A stretch of 47,701 nt of DNA, from positions 1-47,701 of the forward strand of contig JAGPFA010000020.1 of assembly GCA_018056765.1 (NCBI GenBank), read 5' to 3'. Below are positions 27,100 to 35,218 of the stretch, one piece after another. The notes below the pieces were generated by a model that worked only from the letters and a program-made list of their open reading frames with translations, was not told where the DNA came from and did no database searches. The translations under genes and the position numbers were made by a program. Positions within the stretch are counted from its first letter, which is position 1; every line of letters begins with the position of its first letter. Source of the DNA: Syntrophaceae bacterium (GTDB lineage: Bacteria > Desulfobacterota > Syntrophia > Syntrophales > Smithellaceae).

Positions 27100-28443
27100 G
27101 TGTTTGGCTTTCTGGAAACAGGTTTTCAGTTTTTCACCTGGGGCAATGCCGTGATGCTGGTCATCGGCAGTCTTCTCATTTATCTGGCAATCGGTAAAAA
27201 GATGGAACCGTTGCTTCTGCTGCCCATCGGCTTTGCCATCATCCTTGTCAATCTGCCCGCAGGAGGATTGATGGATTATGAACATGAAATCAGGGCAAAG
27301 CAACCGGGCATCATCGAGCAGATCTTTGTGACCGAAGGAGGCTTTTCCAAAAAAGATGCAGCCATCGCCCGTGCGGATGGCCTGGTCATGAGCACACCTG
27401 TCTTCGGGCGGGTCAAGGAAATGAGGGTAAAACAAGGGCAGCGTGTCGAAGCCGGAGAGGTTATCGCCGTTTTGGTCACCCAGCAGCAGACCAATCAGAA
27501 AGAAATACCTACAAAGCCGGTCGGGCTTCTGTCCATTTTCTTTTCTTACGGCATCATGTGGCAGATTCTTCCGCCTCTTATTTTCCTTTGCCTCGGCGCT
27601 CTGACGGACTTCGGTCCCATGCTGGCCAACCCGAAAACACTGCTTTTAGGAGCAGCGGCCCAATTCGGTGTTTACTTTGCCTTCTTCCTTTCCCTGCTGA
27701 TGGGCTTTTCCTTAAACGAAGCGGCTTCCATCGGCATTATCGGAGGAGCGGAGGGGCCGACGACGATTTACGTAACAGCGCAACTGGCGCCGCACATTAT
27801 CGGGGCAACGGCCGTGGCCTGTTACTCCTACATGGCGCTGGTGCCGCTTATCCTGCCGCCCGTCATCAGGCTCTTGACGACGAAAAAAGAGCGGGCGATA
27901 TATATGAAGCCGACGCTCAGGCCGGTGTCAAAACTGGAAAAAATTCTGTTCCCGCTGGTTACCACGGTCGTTGTCATCCTTTTCGTTCCCGCCTCCGCAC
28001 CGCTCATCGGCTGCTTCATGCTGGGCAATCTCTTCCGGGAAAGCGGTGTGGCCGAAAGACTAAGCAACACCGCACAGACGGTCTTTATCGACGTGATGAC
28101 CATCATCCTGACCCTCTGTATCGGCGGCACCATGGTGGCGGAAAACTTCCTCCAGCTCAAGACCCTGCTGATTTTGCTGCTCGGAGTAATTTCCTTTGCC
28201 AGCGCTGCCGCCGCCGGCGTTCTTCTGGCGAAATTTATGAACCTGTTTTTGAAGGAAAAAATCAATCCGATGATCGGCGCGGCAGGTGTATCGGCTGTGC
28301 CCATGTCGGCTCGTGTGGTCCAGATTATGGGGCAGCAGGAAAACAAAAAAAACTTCCTTTTGATGCATGCAATGGGCCCCAACGTCGCCGGAGCCATCGG
28401 AGCCGCGATTGCCGGTGGTGTGTTCATCGGCATTCTGGGATAG
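27100..28443 (+). CDS. gcdB: Na+-translocating decarboxylase beta subunit (GcdB/OadB type) with an inserted biotinyl-like segment
   Basis: 447-residue polytopic membrane protein that decarboxylates carboxybiotin and exports Na+. Seen: EPLLLLPIGFAIILVN, LGALTDFGPMLANPKTLLLGAAAQFG with the conserved Asp170 of the Na+ site, ASIGIIGGAEGPTTIY, CYSYMALVPLILPPV, INPMIGAAGVSAVPMSARVVQ and LLMHAMGPNVAGAIG. Acidaminococcus GcdB has about 375 residues; the extra length lies in the loop after the second helix (residues about 58-140). There, residues 94-126 (GLVMSTPVFGRVKEMRV, then KQGQRVEAGEVIAVLV) look like half of a biotinyl/lipoyl domain, but the EAMKM lysine motif is replaced by TQQQT. Translation starts at GTG behind GGAGG. 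Confidence 0.92.
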   Translation: MFGFLETGFQFFTWGNAVMLVIGSLLIYLAIGKKMEPLLLLPIGFAIILVNLPAGGLMDYEHEIRAKQPGIIEQIFVTEGGFSKKDAAIARADGLVMSTPVFGRVKEMRVKQGQRVEAGEVIAVLVTQQQTNQKEIPTKPVGLLSIFFSYGIMWQILPPLIFLCLGALTDFGPMLANPKTLLLGAAAQFGVYFAFFLSLLMGFSLNEAASIGIIGGAEGPTTIYVTAQLAPHIIGATAVACYSYMALVPLILPPVIRLLTTKKERAIYMKPTLRPVSKLEKILFPLVTTVVVILFVPASAPLIGCFMLGNLFRESGVAERLSNTAQTVFIDVMTIILTLCIGGTMVAENFLQLKTLLILLLGVISFASAAAAGVLLAKFMNLFLKEKINPMIGAAGVSAVPMSARVVQIMGQQENKKNFLLMHAMGPNVAGAIGAAIAGGVFIGILG

Positions 28444-28590
28444 ATGCTCTCACCTATCCATCAGCGCGGCGGGCAAAACGCATTTTTTTTAAATCCCGTC
28501 CGCCGACGGACTGTTTGAGCGCCTCTTCGCATCGGCCGCGATGAATCCGGATATCTGCAAAACCGGCTGCGCCATCCAGTCAACTGAAAG

Positions 28591-29505
28591 ATGCCGCTTT
28601 ATTTTAAAAAGACATTGTGCGTTAATACGGCGATGGCAAACGAACTCCTCAGAGGCATTCTGACCCTGGAAGGCGGCCGGGCCTGCCTTCTGGGAGAGGA
28701 CGGCAAAAAGTACCTGGAAAACGAGATCATCTGGGACGGTTACCTCACGCATTTTCGCGGCAGGCGTGTCCTGGCCCGCAGACTTGCCCAGACGGATTAT
28801 GAAACGGCAAGACCAATTATCATTTTGTGGCCGGATGAGCCCATGCCACAAGAATCGTTTGTTGATCTGTACTTCAACGAAAGGCTTGTCAAATATCCGA
28901 CGTCTTTTCTGGGACACCTGGCCGTCAATACCAATGGTGAAATTTTCAATTTCTCTCATCTGATGAACGAAAACGAGATTATCCAGCATGAGGAGTATTT
29001 TTACCGGCCGGCGCTTGGCGGATTCGCACCCGATCCGCGAACAGGAACCTACAATGCAGACAATCCGGCAAAGCCATACTACGACAAATTCGGCCGGCGC
29101 TTCATGCGCAGTATCCACGTCCTGAGACTGACCGGACTTGACACAAAAAACCTCGCGCTCATTTTCCGCCGGGAACTGGAAAAAATCCGCAACACGAAAC
29201 CCGACCCGCGAAAGCCGGACGCCTACCGGGCATTCAATATTCTGACACGCAACTGCGCAACCATCATCCGTGATGGTTTCCAAGATGCCGGCTTTCGGGC
29301 TATCCACGGCATTTTCCCCAGAGATCTGTTTGTCAACGCGGCCTGCTATTTCTTGTGTCGCGCGGTCAGGACCGGCATAAAGGCATCGATCTTTCACCTC
29401 GCTCAGCTGGCCGTCCCCGAAGCCGCAAAAAGCGCCATGCCTCCTCTTTTGAACCCTGTCAATGTCTGGAAAAACAAGAAACTCAAAAAATATTATAAAA
29501 CCTGA
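28591..29505 (+). CDS. Uncharacterised protein with a conserved Asn-Cys-Ala-Thr motif
   Basis: 304 residues, no signal peptide or transmembrane segment that I can see, and no family I recognise with confidence. The middle has HLAVNTNGEIFNFSHLMNE and a stretch of aromatic and acidic residues. Near residues 215-230, ILTRNCATIIRDGFQDAGF recalls the nucleophile region of papain-like or DUF4105-type proteins, where NCxT carries a catalytic Cys. A His that could complete such a site is at HLAVN or HLM. The C-terminus is basic (NKKLKKYYK). The start at 28591 has a weak site; ATG at 28633 is an alternative. It ends 14 bp before the flavoprotein-SCP2 gene and is probably co-transcribed with it. Confidence 0.7.
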   Translation: MPLYFKKTLCVNTAMANELLRGILTLEGGRACLLGEDGKKYLENEIIWDGYLTHFRGRRVLARRLAQTDYETARPIIILWPDEPMPQESFVDLYFNERLVKYPTSFLGHLAVNTNGEIFNFSHLMNENEIIQHEEYFYRPALGGFAPDPRTGTYNADNPAKPYYDKFGRRFMRSIHVLRLTGLDTKNLALIFRRELEKIRNTKPDPRKPDAYRAFNILTRNCATIIRDGFQDAGFRAIHGIFPRDLFVNAACYFLCRAVRTGIKASIFHLAQLAVPEAAKSAMPPLLNPVNVWKNKKLKKYYKT

Positions 29506-29519
29506 AAATGGAGGACCTC

Positions 29520-30587
29520 ATGAAAGTACTGGCACTGAATTCCGGACCGCGCGCGGGAGACCAAAGCTATACCACTTTGATGCTCAATCATCTCGTCGAA
29601 GGGATGAAAGATGAAGGAGCGGATGTTGAGGTCATCCACTTGCGTACTAGAAAAATCCGCAACTGCATCGGCTGCTTTACCTGCTGGACAAAAACGCCCG
29701 GTAAATGCATTCACAAAGATGACATGACCAATGAGCTCTTTCCGAAATTTCTTGCCTCGGATCTGGTCATCTATGCCTCGCCACTTTATTTTCATACGTT
29801 GAATGCTCAGATGGCCGCCTTTATCGAGCGGACACTCCCGGCAGCCCTTCCTTTTTTTGAGGAAGATGAAGAAGGCAACACCTGCCACCCCATGCGCTGT
29901 AAAATCCCCGCCTGCGTAATTCTGAGCGTCTGCGGCTTTCCTGAAATGTCCGAGTTCGATGCCCTGCGCGACTTTATTCATCGGACAAGTGACAACCACC
30001 ACCAGCCGCTGGCCGTTATCTGCCGCGCCGGCGCTTCTCTTCTTTCCGTCCCGCAGCTCGCCGCCAAATCCCGCGATGTCCTGGATGCGACAAAACAGGC
30101 GGGGCGTGAGCTGGTAAAAAACATGCGCGTCGAGCCGGAAACAATGGAGCGTATCACCCGTTCACTGGGCAACCCGAAGGCGTTTCGTAAAATGGGCAAC
30201 CTCTACTGGAGAACCTGCATCGCCGAAAAAATCACACCCAAAGAATATGACCGCCGGAAGATGGTCCCTCGTCCCCAAAATCTGGAAGATTTCATGTTCA
30301 TGTTCTCCTTCGGCTTAAACGCCAAAGCCGCGGGAGACAAAAAAGTCCTCTTGCAAATCAACTTCACCGGCAAGGTCAATGCATCATGTCTTTTCATCAT
30401 GTCCAAGGGCCACGTGGAGGCGCAGGCGGGCGGAGACGAAAATCCGGATATCACCATCGACACGGATTTTGACCTGTGGATGGACATCATCACGGGTAAA
30501 GCCGACGGTCAGAAGTTGTTCATGGAGCAAAAATACAAGGTCCAGGGCGATCTGGGAATGATGACAAAGCTCTTTGGCGGAAAATAA
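29520..30587 (+). CDS. Iron-sulfur flavoprotein fused to an SCP2 sterol-carrier-like domain
   Basis: 355 residues with two parts. Residues 1 to about 190 are a flavodoxin-fold NAD(P)H-FMN reductase (MKVLALNSGPRAGDQSYT; YASPLYFHTLNAQMAAFIER). It contains a compact cysteine set Cys49, Cys52, Cys55 and Cys63 in NCIGCFTCWTKTPGKC, as in archaeal/anaerobe iron-sulfur flavoproteins that bind a [4Fe-4S] cluster. Residues about 250-355 resemble an SCP2 lipid-binding domain (LLQINFTGKVN; IDTDFDLWMDIITGKAD; KVQGDLGMMTKLF). The start at 29520 follows GGAGG. Known: both domains are widespread separately. Inferred: electron transfer to or from a hydrophobic acyl or lipid substrate held by the SCP2 part. 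Convergent with the NDH-2 gene, 2 bp apart. Confidence 0.83.
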   Translation: MKVLALNSGPRAGDQSYTTLMLNHLVEGMKDEGADVEVIHLRTRKIRNCIGCFTCWTKTPGKCIHKDDMTNELFPKFLASDLVIYASPLYFHTLNAQMAAFIERTLPAALPFFEEDEEGNTCHPMRCKIPACVILSVCGFPEMSEFDALRDFIHRTSDNHHQPLAVICRAGASLLSVPQLAAKSRDVLDATKQAGRELVKNMRVEPETMERITRSLGNPKAFRKMGNLYWRTCIAEKITPKEYDRRKMVPRPQNLEDFMFMFSFGLNAKAAGDKKVLLQINFTGKVNASCLFIMSKGHVEAQAGGDENPDITIDTDFDLWMDIITGKADGQKLFMEQKYKVQGDLGMMTKLFGGK

Positions 30588-30589
30588 TC

Positions 30590-31936
30590 TTATGCTTGCC
30601 TGTTTTCTTCCGGCAGGTCAGATGCACAGGAGCGCGAACGCGCAGACACCGGCATCACGGAGGGAAAGACAAAGCGCACCGCCCGTTCATAGAGCAGATA
30701 GTCCCACGCCCAGTTGGTGAGGACCATCAGACGGTTACGAAAACCGATGAGATTGGCCAGATGAATGACCAGCCACATGATCCAGGCGATCAATCCACGA
30801 AAAGTCCGTTTGCCGATCGCCACACCCGCCGCCTTGCGGCCGATGGTAATCATTGAGCCCCGGTCGTGATAGAAAAAATCCTCCGGCTTTCGCCCGGCAA
30901 TCCGGCTGAGGATATTTTTGGCGGCATGGGCGCCGGACTGCATGGCAACCTGCGCCACCATCGGCAGAATACGGCCGCCTTCTGAAATAGCGGCCAGATC
31001 GCCGATAATGTAAATATCAGGATGACCTGCCGCCTGCAGCGTCTGCTCTACCGGCACGCACCCGTTACGGCCTGTGGCGATGCCCGACACAGCCGGAAGC
31101 TCTTCACCGCGGACACCCGCCGTCCATACCACAGTTTTTGTCCGGATGAATTCATCCGCCGCCTGGTGCACATTCAATTTGCCGCCCGTGTGCACAAGAA
31201 CCCTGTCCGGAGCCACTTCGGCAACCGCTGTTCTCAATCGCACATCAACCCCCATCCGTCGTAACTGCCCGGCAGTATAGACGCACAGGTCTTCCGGCAT
31301 GGACGACACGAGATGATCGCCAGCTTCGAGCAAAATTATCCGCACCCCGGAAAAATCAATACCCGGATAGTCGCCCACCAGCGGCCCGTGGATCAGCTCG
31401 GCGAGAGCGCCTGCGTATTCCACGCCGGTTGCCCCGCCTCCCACGATCACAAAAGTCAAAAGCGCCTTTCTTTTTTCTTCATCCGCCTCGCGTGACGCGG
31501 CTTCAAAACAGCAAATGATGTGGTTTTTCAGCCCCACCGCCTCCTCGAGCGTTTTGAGAAAATAGGCGTGTTTTTCAACACCTTCCACGCCGAAAGTGGA
31601 ACTGACACTGCCGGTGGCCAAAATCAGGTAATCGTAACCGAGCGTACCGCTGTCCGTCTCGACTCTTTTATTGACCGTGTCGATGTGCCGGGCATGCGCC
31701 AGCAGGAACTGAATATTGGGGTTTTTCCGGAAAATGCTGCGGACCGGATAGGCAATATCTTCGGCCGAGAGCTCGGCTGCCGCTACCTGGTACAGTAGCG
31801 CCAGGAAAGTGTGGTAATTGTTGCGATCGATGAGGGTTACATCCACCTGCTTACCGGCGAACCCGCGTGCGGCCCACAGACCGCCAAAGCCGGCGCCGAT
31901 AATGACGATCCTGGGTCTTGTGTTTGTGCCTTGCAA
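30590..31936 (-). CDS. Type II NADH:quinone oxidoreductase (NDH-2)
   Basis: Single-subunit, non-proton-pumping NADH dehydrogenase of 448 residues. First Rossmann motif IVIIGAGFGGLWAARG for FAD, then LLYQVAAAELSAEDIA (quinone-site region). The second Rossmann motif VIVGGGATGVEYAGALAEL binds NADH, and IYIIGDLAAISEG and PMVAQVAMQSGAHAAKNI close the FAD site. A C-terminal amphipathic/hydrophobic segment (LIAWIMWLVIHLANLIGFRN) provides membrane attachment. The start is TTG at 31936, supported by GGAGGGA five bases upstream. Monocistronic; the upstream region contains the heptamer tandem repeat at 31976-32038. Confidence 0.93.
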   Translation of the reverse strand: MQGTNTRPRIVIIGAGFGGLWAARGFAGKQVDVTLIDRNNYHTFLALLYQVAAAELSAEDIAYPVRSIFRKNPNIQFLLAHARHIDTVNKRVETDSGTLGYDYLILATGSVSSTFGVEGVEKHAYFLKTLEEAVGLKNHIICCFEAASREADEEKRKALLTFVIVGGGATGVEYAGALAELIHGPLVGDYPGIDFSGVRIILLEAGDHLVSSMPEDLCVYTAGQLRRMGVDVRLRTAVAEVAPDRVLVHTGGKLNVHQAADEFIRTKTVVWTAGVRGEELPAVSGIATGRNGCVPVEQTLQAAGHPDIYIIGDLAAISEGGRILPMVAQVAMQSGAHAAKNILSRIAGRKPEDFFYHDRGSMITIGRKAAGVAIGKRTFRGLIAWIMWLVIHLANLIGFRNRLMVLTNWAWDYLLYERAVRFVFPSVMPVSARSRSCASDLPEENRQA

Positions 31937-31975
31937 GGGCTCCCTCCATCTCCGGACGGCCGTAACTCACCGGCG

Positions 31976-32038
31976 AAAGGACAAAGGATAAAGGCTAAAG
32001 GACAAAGGCGAAAGGATAAAGGATGAAGGATGAAGGAT
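31976..32038. repeat. Tandem heptamer repeat, nine units of AAAGGAT type
   Basis: Exactly contiguous 7-bp units: AAAGGAC, AAAGGAT, AAAGGCT, AAAGGAC, AAAGGCG, AAAGGAT, AAAGGAT, GAAGGAT, GAAGGAT. The first five positions are nearly fixed and the last two vary. It lies between NDH-2 and the 3' end of lon. The reverse complement of the same heptamer family occurs at 36260-36287. Confidence 0.9.
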
Positions 32039-32117
32039 AAATCGCATGTCGGGCGGGTTCGTCACCCAGCGAGTCGTTAAAACCCCTGTTCCTCTTTCCA
32101 TCTGCCTTTGTGAGCGG

Positions 32118-34619
32118 CTAGTGTTTTTTCGTAAATGCCGTTTGGCCTTTTCTTGACTCTCCCTTCACCGGCTGCGCTGCGACTTTTCCGTTGGCGGTCT
32201 TTGCCGTTTTCTTTGCCGAGGACTTTACGCCTTTAGAACTCACCGTTTTTTTAGCCGCCGGTTTTTCTTTGGCCGGCTCCAGCGCCAGAAGCAGGACATC
32301 CATCATATCACCGACAAAATGAAAGGCGATCTTTTTTTGTACATCGGCCGGAATATCTTCCAGGTCCTTCCTGTTCCATTCGGGCAGGATAACGGTTTTA
32401 ATGCCGGCGCGGTAAGCGGCCAGGACCTTTTCTTTGATACCGCCCACAGGCAAAACGGCGCCGCGCAGCGTTATTTCTCCGGTCATTGCCAACTGCTTTT
32501 TGACCTTACGGCCCGTCAGGAGCGAGGTCAGGGCTGTCAGCATCGTGACGCCCGCCGAAGGCCCGTCCTTGGGTGTCGCTCCTGCCGGCACGTGGATGTG
32601 AATATCCCTGTCGTCAAAGAAATCCGGATTCACACCCAATTCACGGGCATTGGCACGGATAAAACTCAGCGCCGCCGCCGCCGATTCCTTCATCACGTCG
32701 CCCAACTGCCCGGTCAGGGTCAGCCCCTTCTTCCCCTGCATGGCCGTGGCTTCGATAAATAGAACATCTCCGCCCACCGGCGTCCAGGCAAGCCCGATGG
32801 CAATGCCGGGCCTGGTGATGCGCGCGTCAATGTCCGTCGGCACACGCGGCGCGCCCAGATACTTGTGGATATCCTTTTCCGTGACGGTTTTAGATTTAAT
32901 ACTCCCTTCGGCGATCTGCGCCGCTACGCCGCGGCAGGCATTGGCGATTTCACGCTCCAGATTGCGCACGCCCGCCTCCCTGGTGTAACCGGTGATAATT
33001 GAGGCAAGAGCCTTCTGTGTCAGCTTGAACTGATCGCCGCTCAGGCCGTTTTCCTTAAGTTGCCGCGGGATCAGGTATTTCTCAGCGATTTTCATTTTTT
33101 CTTCTTGAGTGTAGCCGCTCAATTCAATCACCTCCAGACGGTCCAGAAGCGCGGGAGGGATGGTCTCGAGCATATTGGCGGTAGCGATAAACAGAACTTT
33201 GGACAGATCAAACGGCACGTCCAGGTAATGGTCGGTAAAAGAGTAATTCTGCTGCGGGTCCAATACTTCCAGAAGCGCAGATGAGGGATCGCCGCGAAAA
33301 TCGTTGCCCAGCTTATCTATTTCGTCGAGCATGAAGACGGGATTATTCGACTCTGCACGCCTCAATCCCTGGATGATCCGGCCGGGCAGTGCGCCGATGT
33401 ATGTGCGGCGGTGCCCACGAATTTCCGCCTCGTCGCGCACGCCACCCAGCGCAATGCGCCAGAATTTCCGCCCCAGCGCCCGCGCAATCGACTGCCCCAG
33501 TGAAGTCTTTCCCGTCCCCGGAGGCCCGGCAAAACACAGGATCGGACCTTTGGAGTCCGGCTTGAGTTTGCGCACGGCCAGATACTCGATGATACGCTTT
33601 TTCGGCTTGGCCAGCCCGTAGTGGTCCTCGTCCAAAATCCTGCGTGCCAGCGCTATATCGAGATTGTCCTCGGTGGAATTCTGCCACGGCAGGGCCGTCA
33701 CCCAATCCAGATAGGTTGAAGAAACAGTGTATTCCGCCGACGATGGGTGCATCCGCGAGAGCCGCTCCAGTTCGCGGAGAGCCTCTTTTTTGGCCTCCTC
33801 GGGAAGGTTTTTTTCCTCGATCTTCTTCCGGTACTCATCCGTCTCGACGGCATTTTCATCCGCCTCGCCCAGCTCCTGCCGGATGGCTTTGAGCTGCTGG
33901 CGCAGATAGTACTCACGCTGACTTTTATCGATATCGTCTTTTACCTTGCTTTGGATTTTATTCCCCAGCTCGAGCACCTCCATCTGATGATTGACCATGC
34001 GCGTGAGCTCTTTGAGACGCTCTTTGACATCGGCGATATCCAGAATTTTCTGTTTTTCTTCCACCGGCGCGTTGATGATGGACGCAATCAGATCGGCCAG
34101 GATGCCCGCATCGGTAATCGACTTGGCCATCGGCCCGAATTCCGGCGGCAGGAAAGGTGAGAGTTTCAGGATTTTATCAAAAAGCGAAAGCAGATTGGAA
34201 ACCAGCGCCTCTGTTTCAATGTCCTTGCTTTCTTTCTCTTCAATCACATTGATGCGCGCCTGCTGATACGGCTTACCTTCGACCATTTCTTCTATCGAAA
34301 AGCGGCTCACCCCCTGCAAAAGCAGCTGCGTATTGTGCTCCGAGGTTTTGGCCATCTTCATGATCATCGCGCAGGTGCCGACCGCGTGGAGTTCTTCCTT
34401 CTTGAACTGCTGGCTGGTCTCCGGCTCTTTTTTGGCCATGATGAGCCCCACCAGACGGTCTTTCGTCATAGCCTCATCCACCAGTACGGAAGCGCTGCCG
34501 GTAACTTCCAGAGGAATCATCGTCTTGGGAAAAACCAGCACATTTTGCAGGGGAAGAATCGGGATTACTTCCGGTATGCTAAGAGCGTTTTTATTTACAG
34601 ACCCGTTTTGCTCGGCCAT
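32118..34619 (-). CDS. lon: ATP-dependent protease Lon
   Basis: 833 residues in the LonA arrangement: N-terminal substrate domain ([21 protein letters not shown]), central coiled coil, AAA+ module with Walker [10 protein letters not shown] near residues 363-371, and C-terminal serine-lysine protease with [11 protein letters not shown] (Ser about 686) and [10 protein letters not shown] (Lys about 728). Cytosolic quality-control and regulatory protease. The last 50 or so residues form a Lys/Ala-rich tail ([19 protein letters not shown]) unlike ordinary Lon ends and reminiscent of histone-H1-type basic tails. It starts 34 bp after hsp20 behind CAGGAGG and should be co-transcribed with it from the promoter at 35134-35162. 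Confidence 0.97.
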   Translation of the reverse strand: MAEQNGSVNKNALSIPEVIPILPLQNVLVFPKTMIPLEVTGSASVLVDEAMTKDRLVGLIMAKKEPETSQQFKKEELHAVGTCAMIMKMAKTSEHNTQLLLQGVSRFSIEEMVEGKPYQQARINVIEEKESKDIETEALVSNLLSLFDKILKLSPFLPPEFGPMAKSITDAGILADLIASIINAPVEEKQKILDIADVKERLKELTRMVNHQMEVLELGNKIQSKVKDDIDKSQREYYLRQQLKAIRQELGEADENAVETDEYRKKIEEKNLPEEAKKEALRELERLSRMHPSSAEYTVSSTYLDWVTALPWQNSTEDNLDIALARRILDEDHYGLAKPKKRIIEYLAVRKLKPDSKGPILCFAGPPGTGKTSLGQSIARALGRKFWRIALGGVRDEAEIRGHRRTYIGALPGRIIQGLRRAESNNPVFMLDEIDKLGNDFRGDPSSALLEVLDPQQNYSFTDHYLDVPFDLSKVLFIATANMLETIPPALLDRLEVIELSGYTQEEKMKIAEKYLIPRQLKENGLSGDQFKLTQKALASIITGYTREAGVRNLEREIANACRGVAAQIAEGSIKSKTVTEKDIHKYLGAPRVPTDIDARITRPGIAIGLAWTPVGGDVLFIEATAMQGKKGLTLTGQLGDVMKESAAAALSFIRANARELGVNPDFFDDRDIHIHVPAGATPKDGPSAGVTMLTALTSLLTGRKVKKQLAMTGEITLRGAVLPVGGIKEKVLAAYRAGIKTVILPEWNRKDLEDIPADVQKKIAFHFVGDMMDVLLLALEPAKEKPAAKKTVSSKGVKSSAKKTAKTANGKVAAQPVKGESRKGQTAFTKKH

Positions 34620-34653
34620 AATATCCTCCTGTTGTTATTGAAAATCCGGCTGC

Positions 34654-35094
34654 CTATTTCGCCGGGAGCACCGACACGCGAAGCGCCTTATGTACCGGCA
34701 GTTTCTTGAGCCTGACGGACAAAATCCCGTCCGTATAAGAGGCGACGGCATCGGCGGCATCCACCGGCTCCGGCAGGGCGACGGTTCTTTCAAAGTAACC
34801 GTGCGGAATCTCCGCCTGGCAGTAGCGCCCGTTTTGTAAAAACACGGTTGGCCTGCGCGCCCCCGTAATCTTAATGCTCGTACGGTCCGCCTCGATGTGA
34901 AGCTCCTCTTTGCTGAGCCCGGCCATATCGGCCATTACCAGAACTTCGTCGGCCGATTCATAGACATCAATGTTCGGCCGCCAGATGTAGCCAAACCTTT
35001 CAGAAGACGGACGCACCAGATGAAAAACCTCATCTACCGCTTTTTGAAATTCGTCTTCAAACATAGTGCCGAATTTAATTTTTATGTACGTCAT
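34654..35094 (-). CDS. Small heat-shock protein, Hsp20/alpha-crystallin family
   Basis: 146-residue holdase chaperone. The alpha-crystallin domain spans about 40-140: PNIDVYESADEVLVMADMAG, LHIEADRTSIKITGARR, HGYFERTVALPEPVDA and the closing DGILSVRLKKLP. The N-terminal arm is short (KIKFGTMFEDEFQKAVDEVF), and the C-terminal tail lacks a clear IxI motif (VLPAK), so oligomer contacts may differ. It is the first gene of an hsp20-lon operon, pairing a holdase with a protease. The operon is preceded by a good sigma-70-type promoter and a small inverted repeat just after the -10 box. Confidence 0.93.
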   Translation of the reverse strand: MTYIKIKFGTMFEDEFQKAVDEVFHLVRPSSERFGYIWRPNIDVYESADEVLVMADMAGLSKEELHIEADRTSIKITGARRPTVFLQNGRYCQAEIPHGYFERTVALPEPVDAADAVASYTDGILSVRLKKLPVHKALRVSVLPAK

Positions 35095-35116
35095 CGCCGC
35101 CGCCTTTTAACCTTTA

Positions 35117-35134
35117 TTAGTGAATCGTTACTAA
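35117..35134. promoter_or_regulatory. Inverted repeat near the hsp20-lon transcription start
   Basis: TTAGT-GAATCGTT-ACTAA: 5-bp perfect arms extending imperfectly inward (TTAGTGAA / TTACTAA). It abuts the -10 box of the minus-strand promoter, so a bound protein would block initiation. Candidate operator only; it is not a CIRCE element. Confidence 0.35.
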
Positions 35135-35162
35135 GTATAGCGATCAGCCCCCCGTTTGTAAA
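35134..35162 (-). promoter_or_regulatory. Promoter of hsp20-lon
   Basis: Minus-strand TTTACA (35162-35157), a 17-bp spacer, then TATACT (35139-35134), about 40 bp upstream of the hsp20 start. It looks like a housekeeping promoter and not a sigma-32 site. Confidence 0.65.
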
Positions 35163-35218
35163 GACTACCGCGGAAGTGACTGAAACAACTCATGATTTGT
35201 TCTTACTGAAAGGAAATA

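Noticed and set aside
28444..28590. Intrinsic terminator after gcdB
   Set aside because: There is an eight-T run and G/C-rich flanks, but the stem bases do not precede the T run in the order needed.
31976..32038. CRISPR array
   Set aside because: Units are only 7 bp and directly contiguous, with no spacers and no cas genes in the window.
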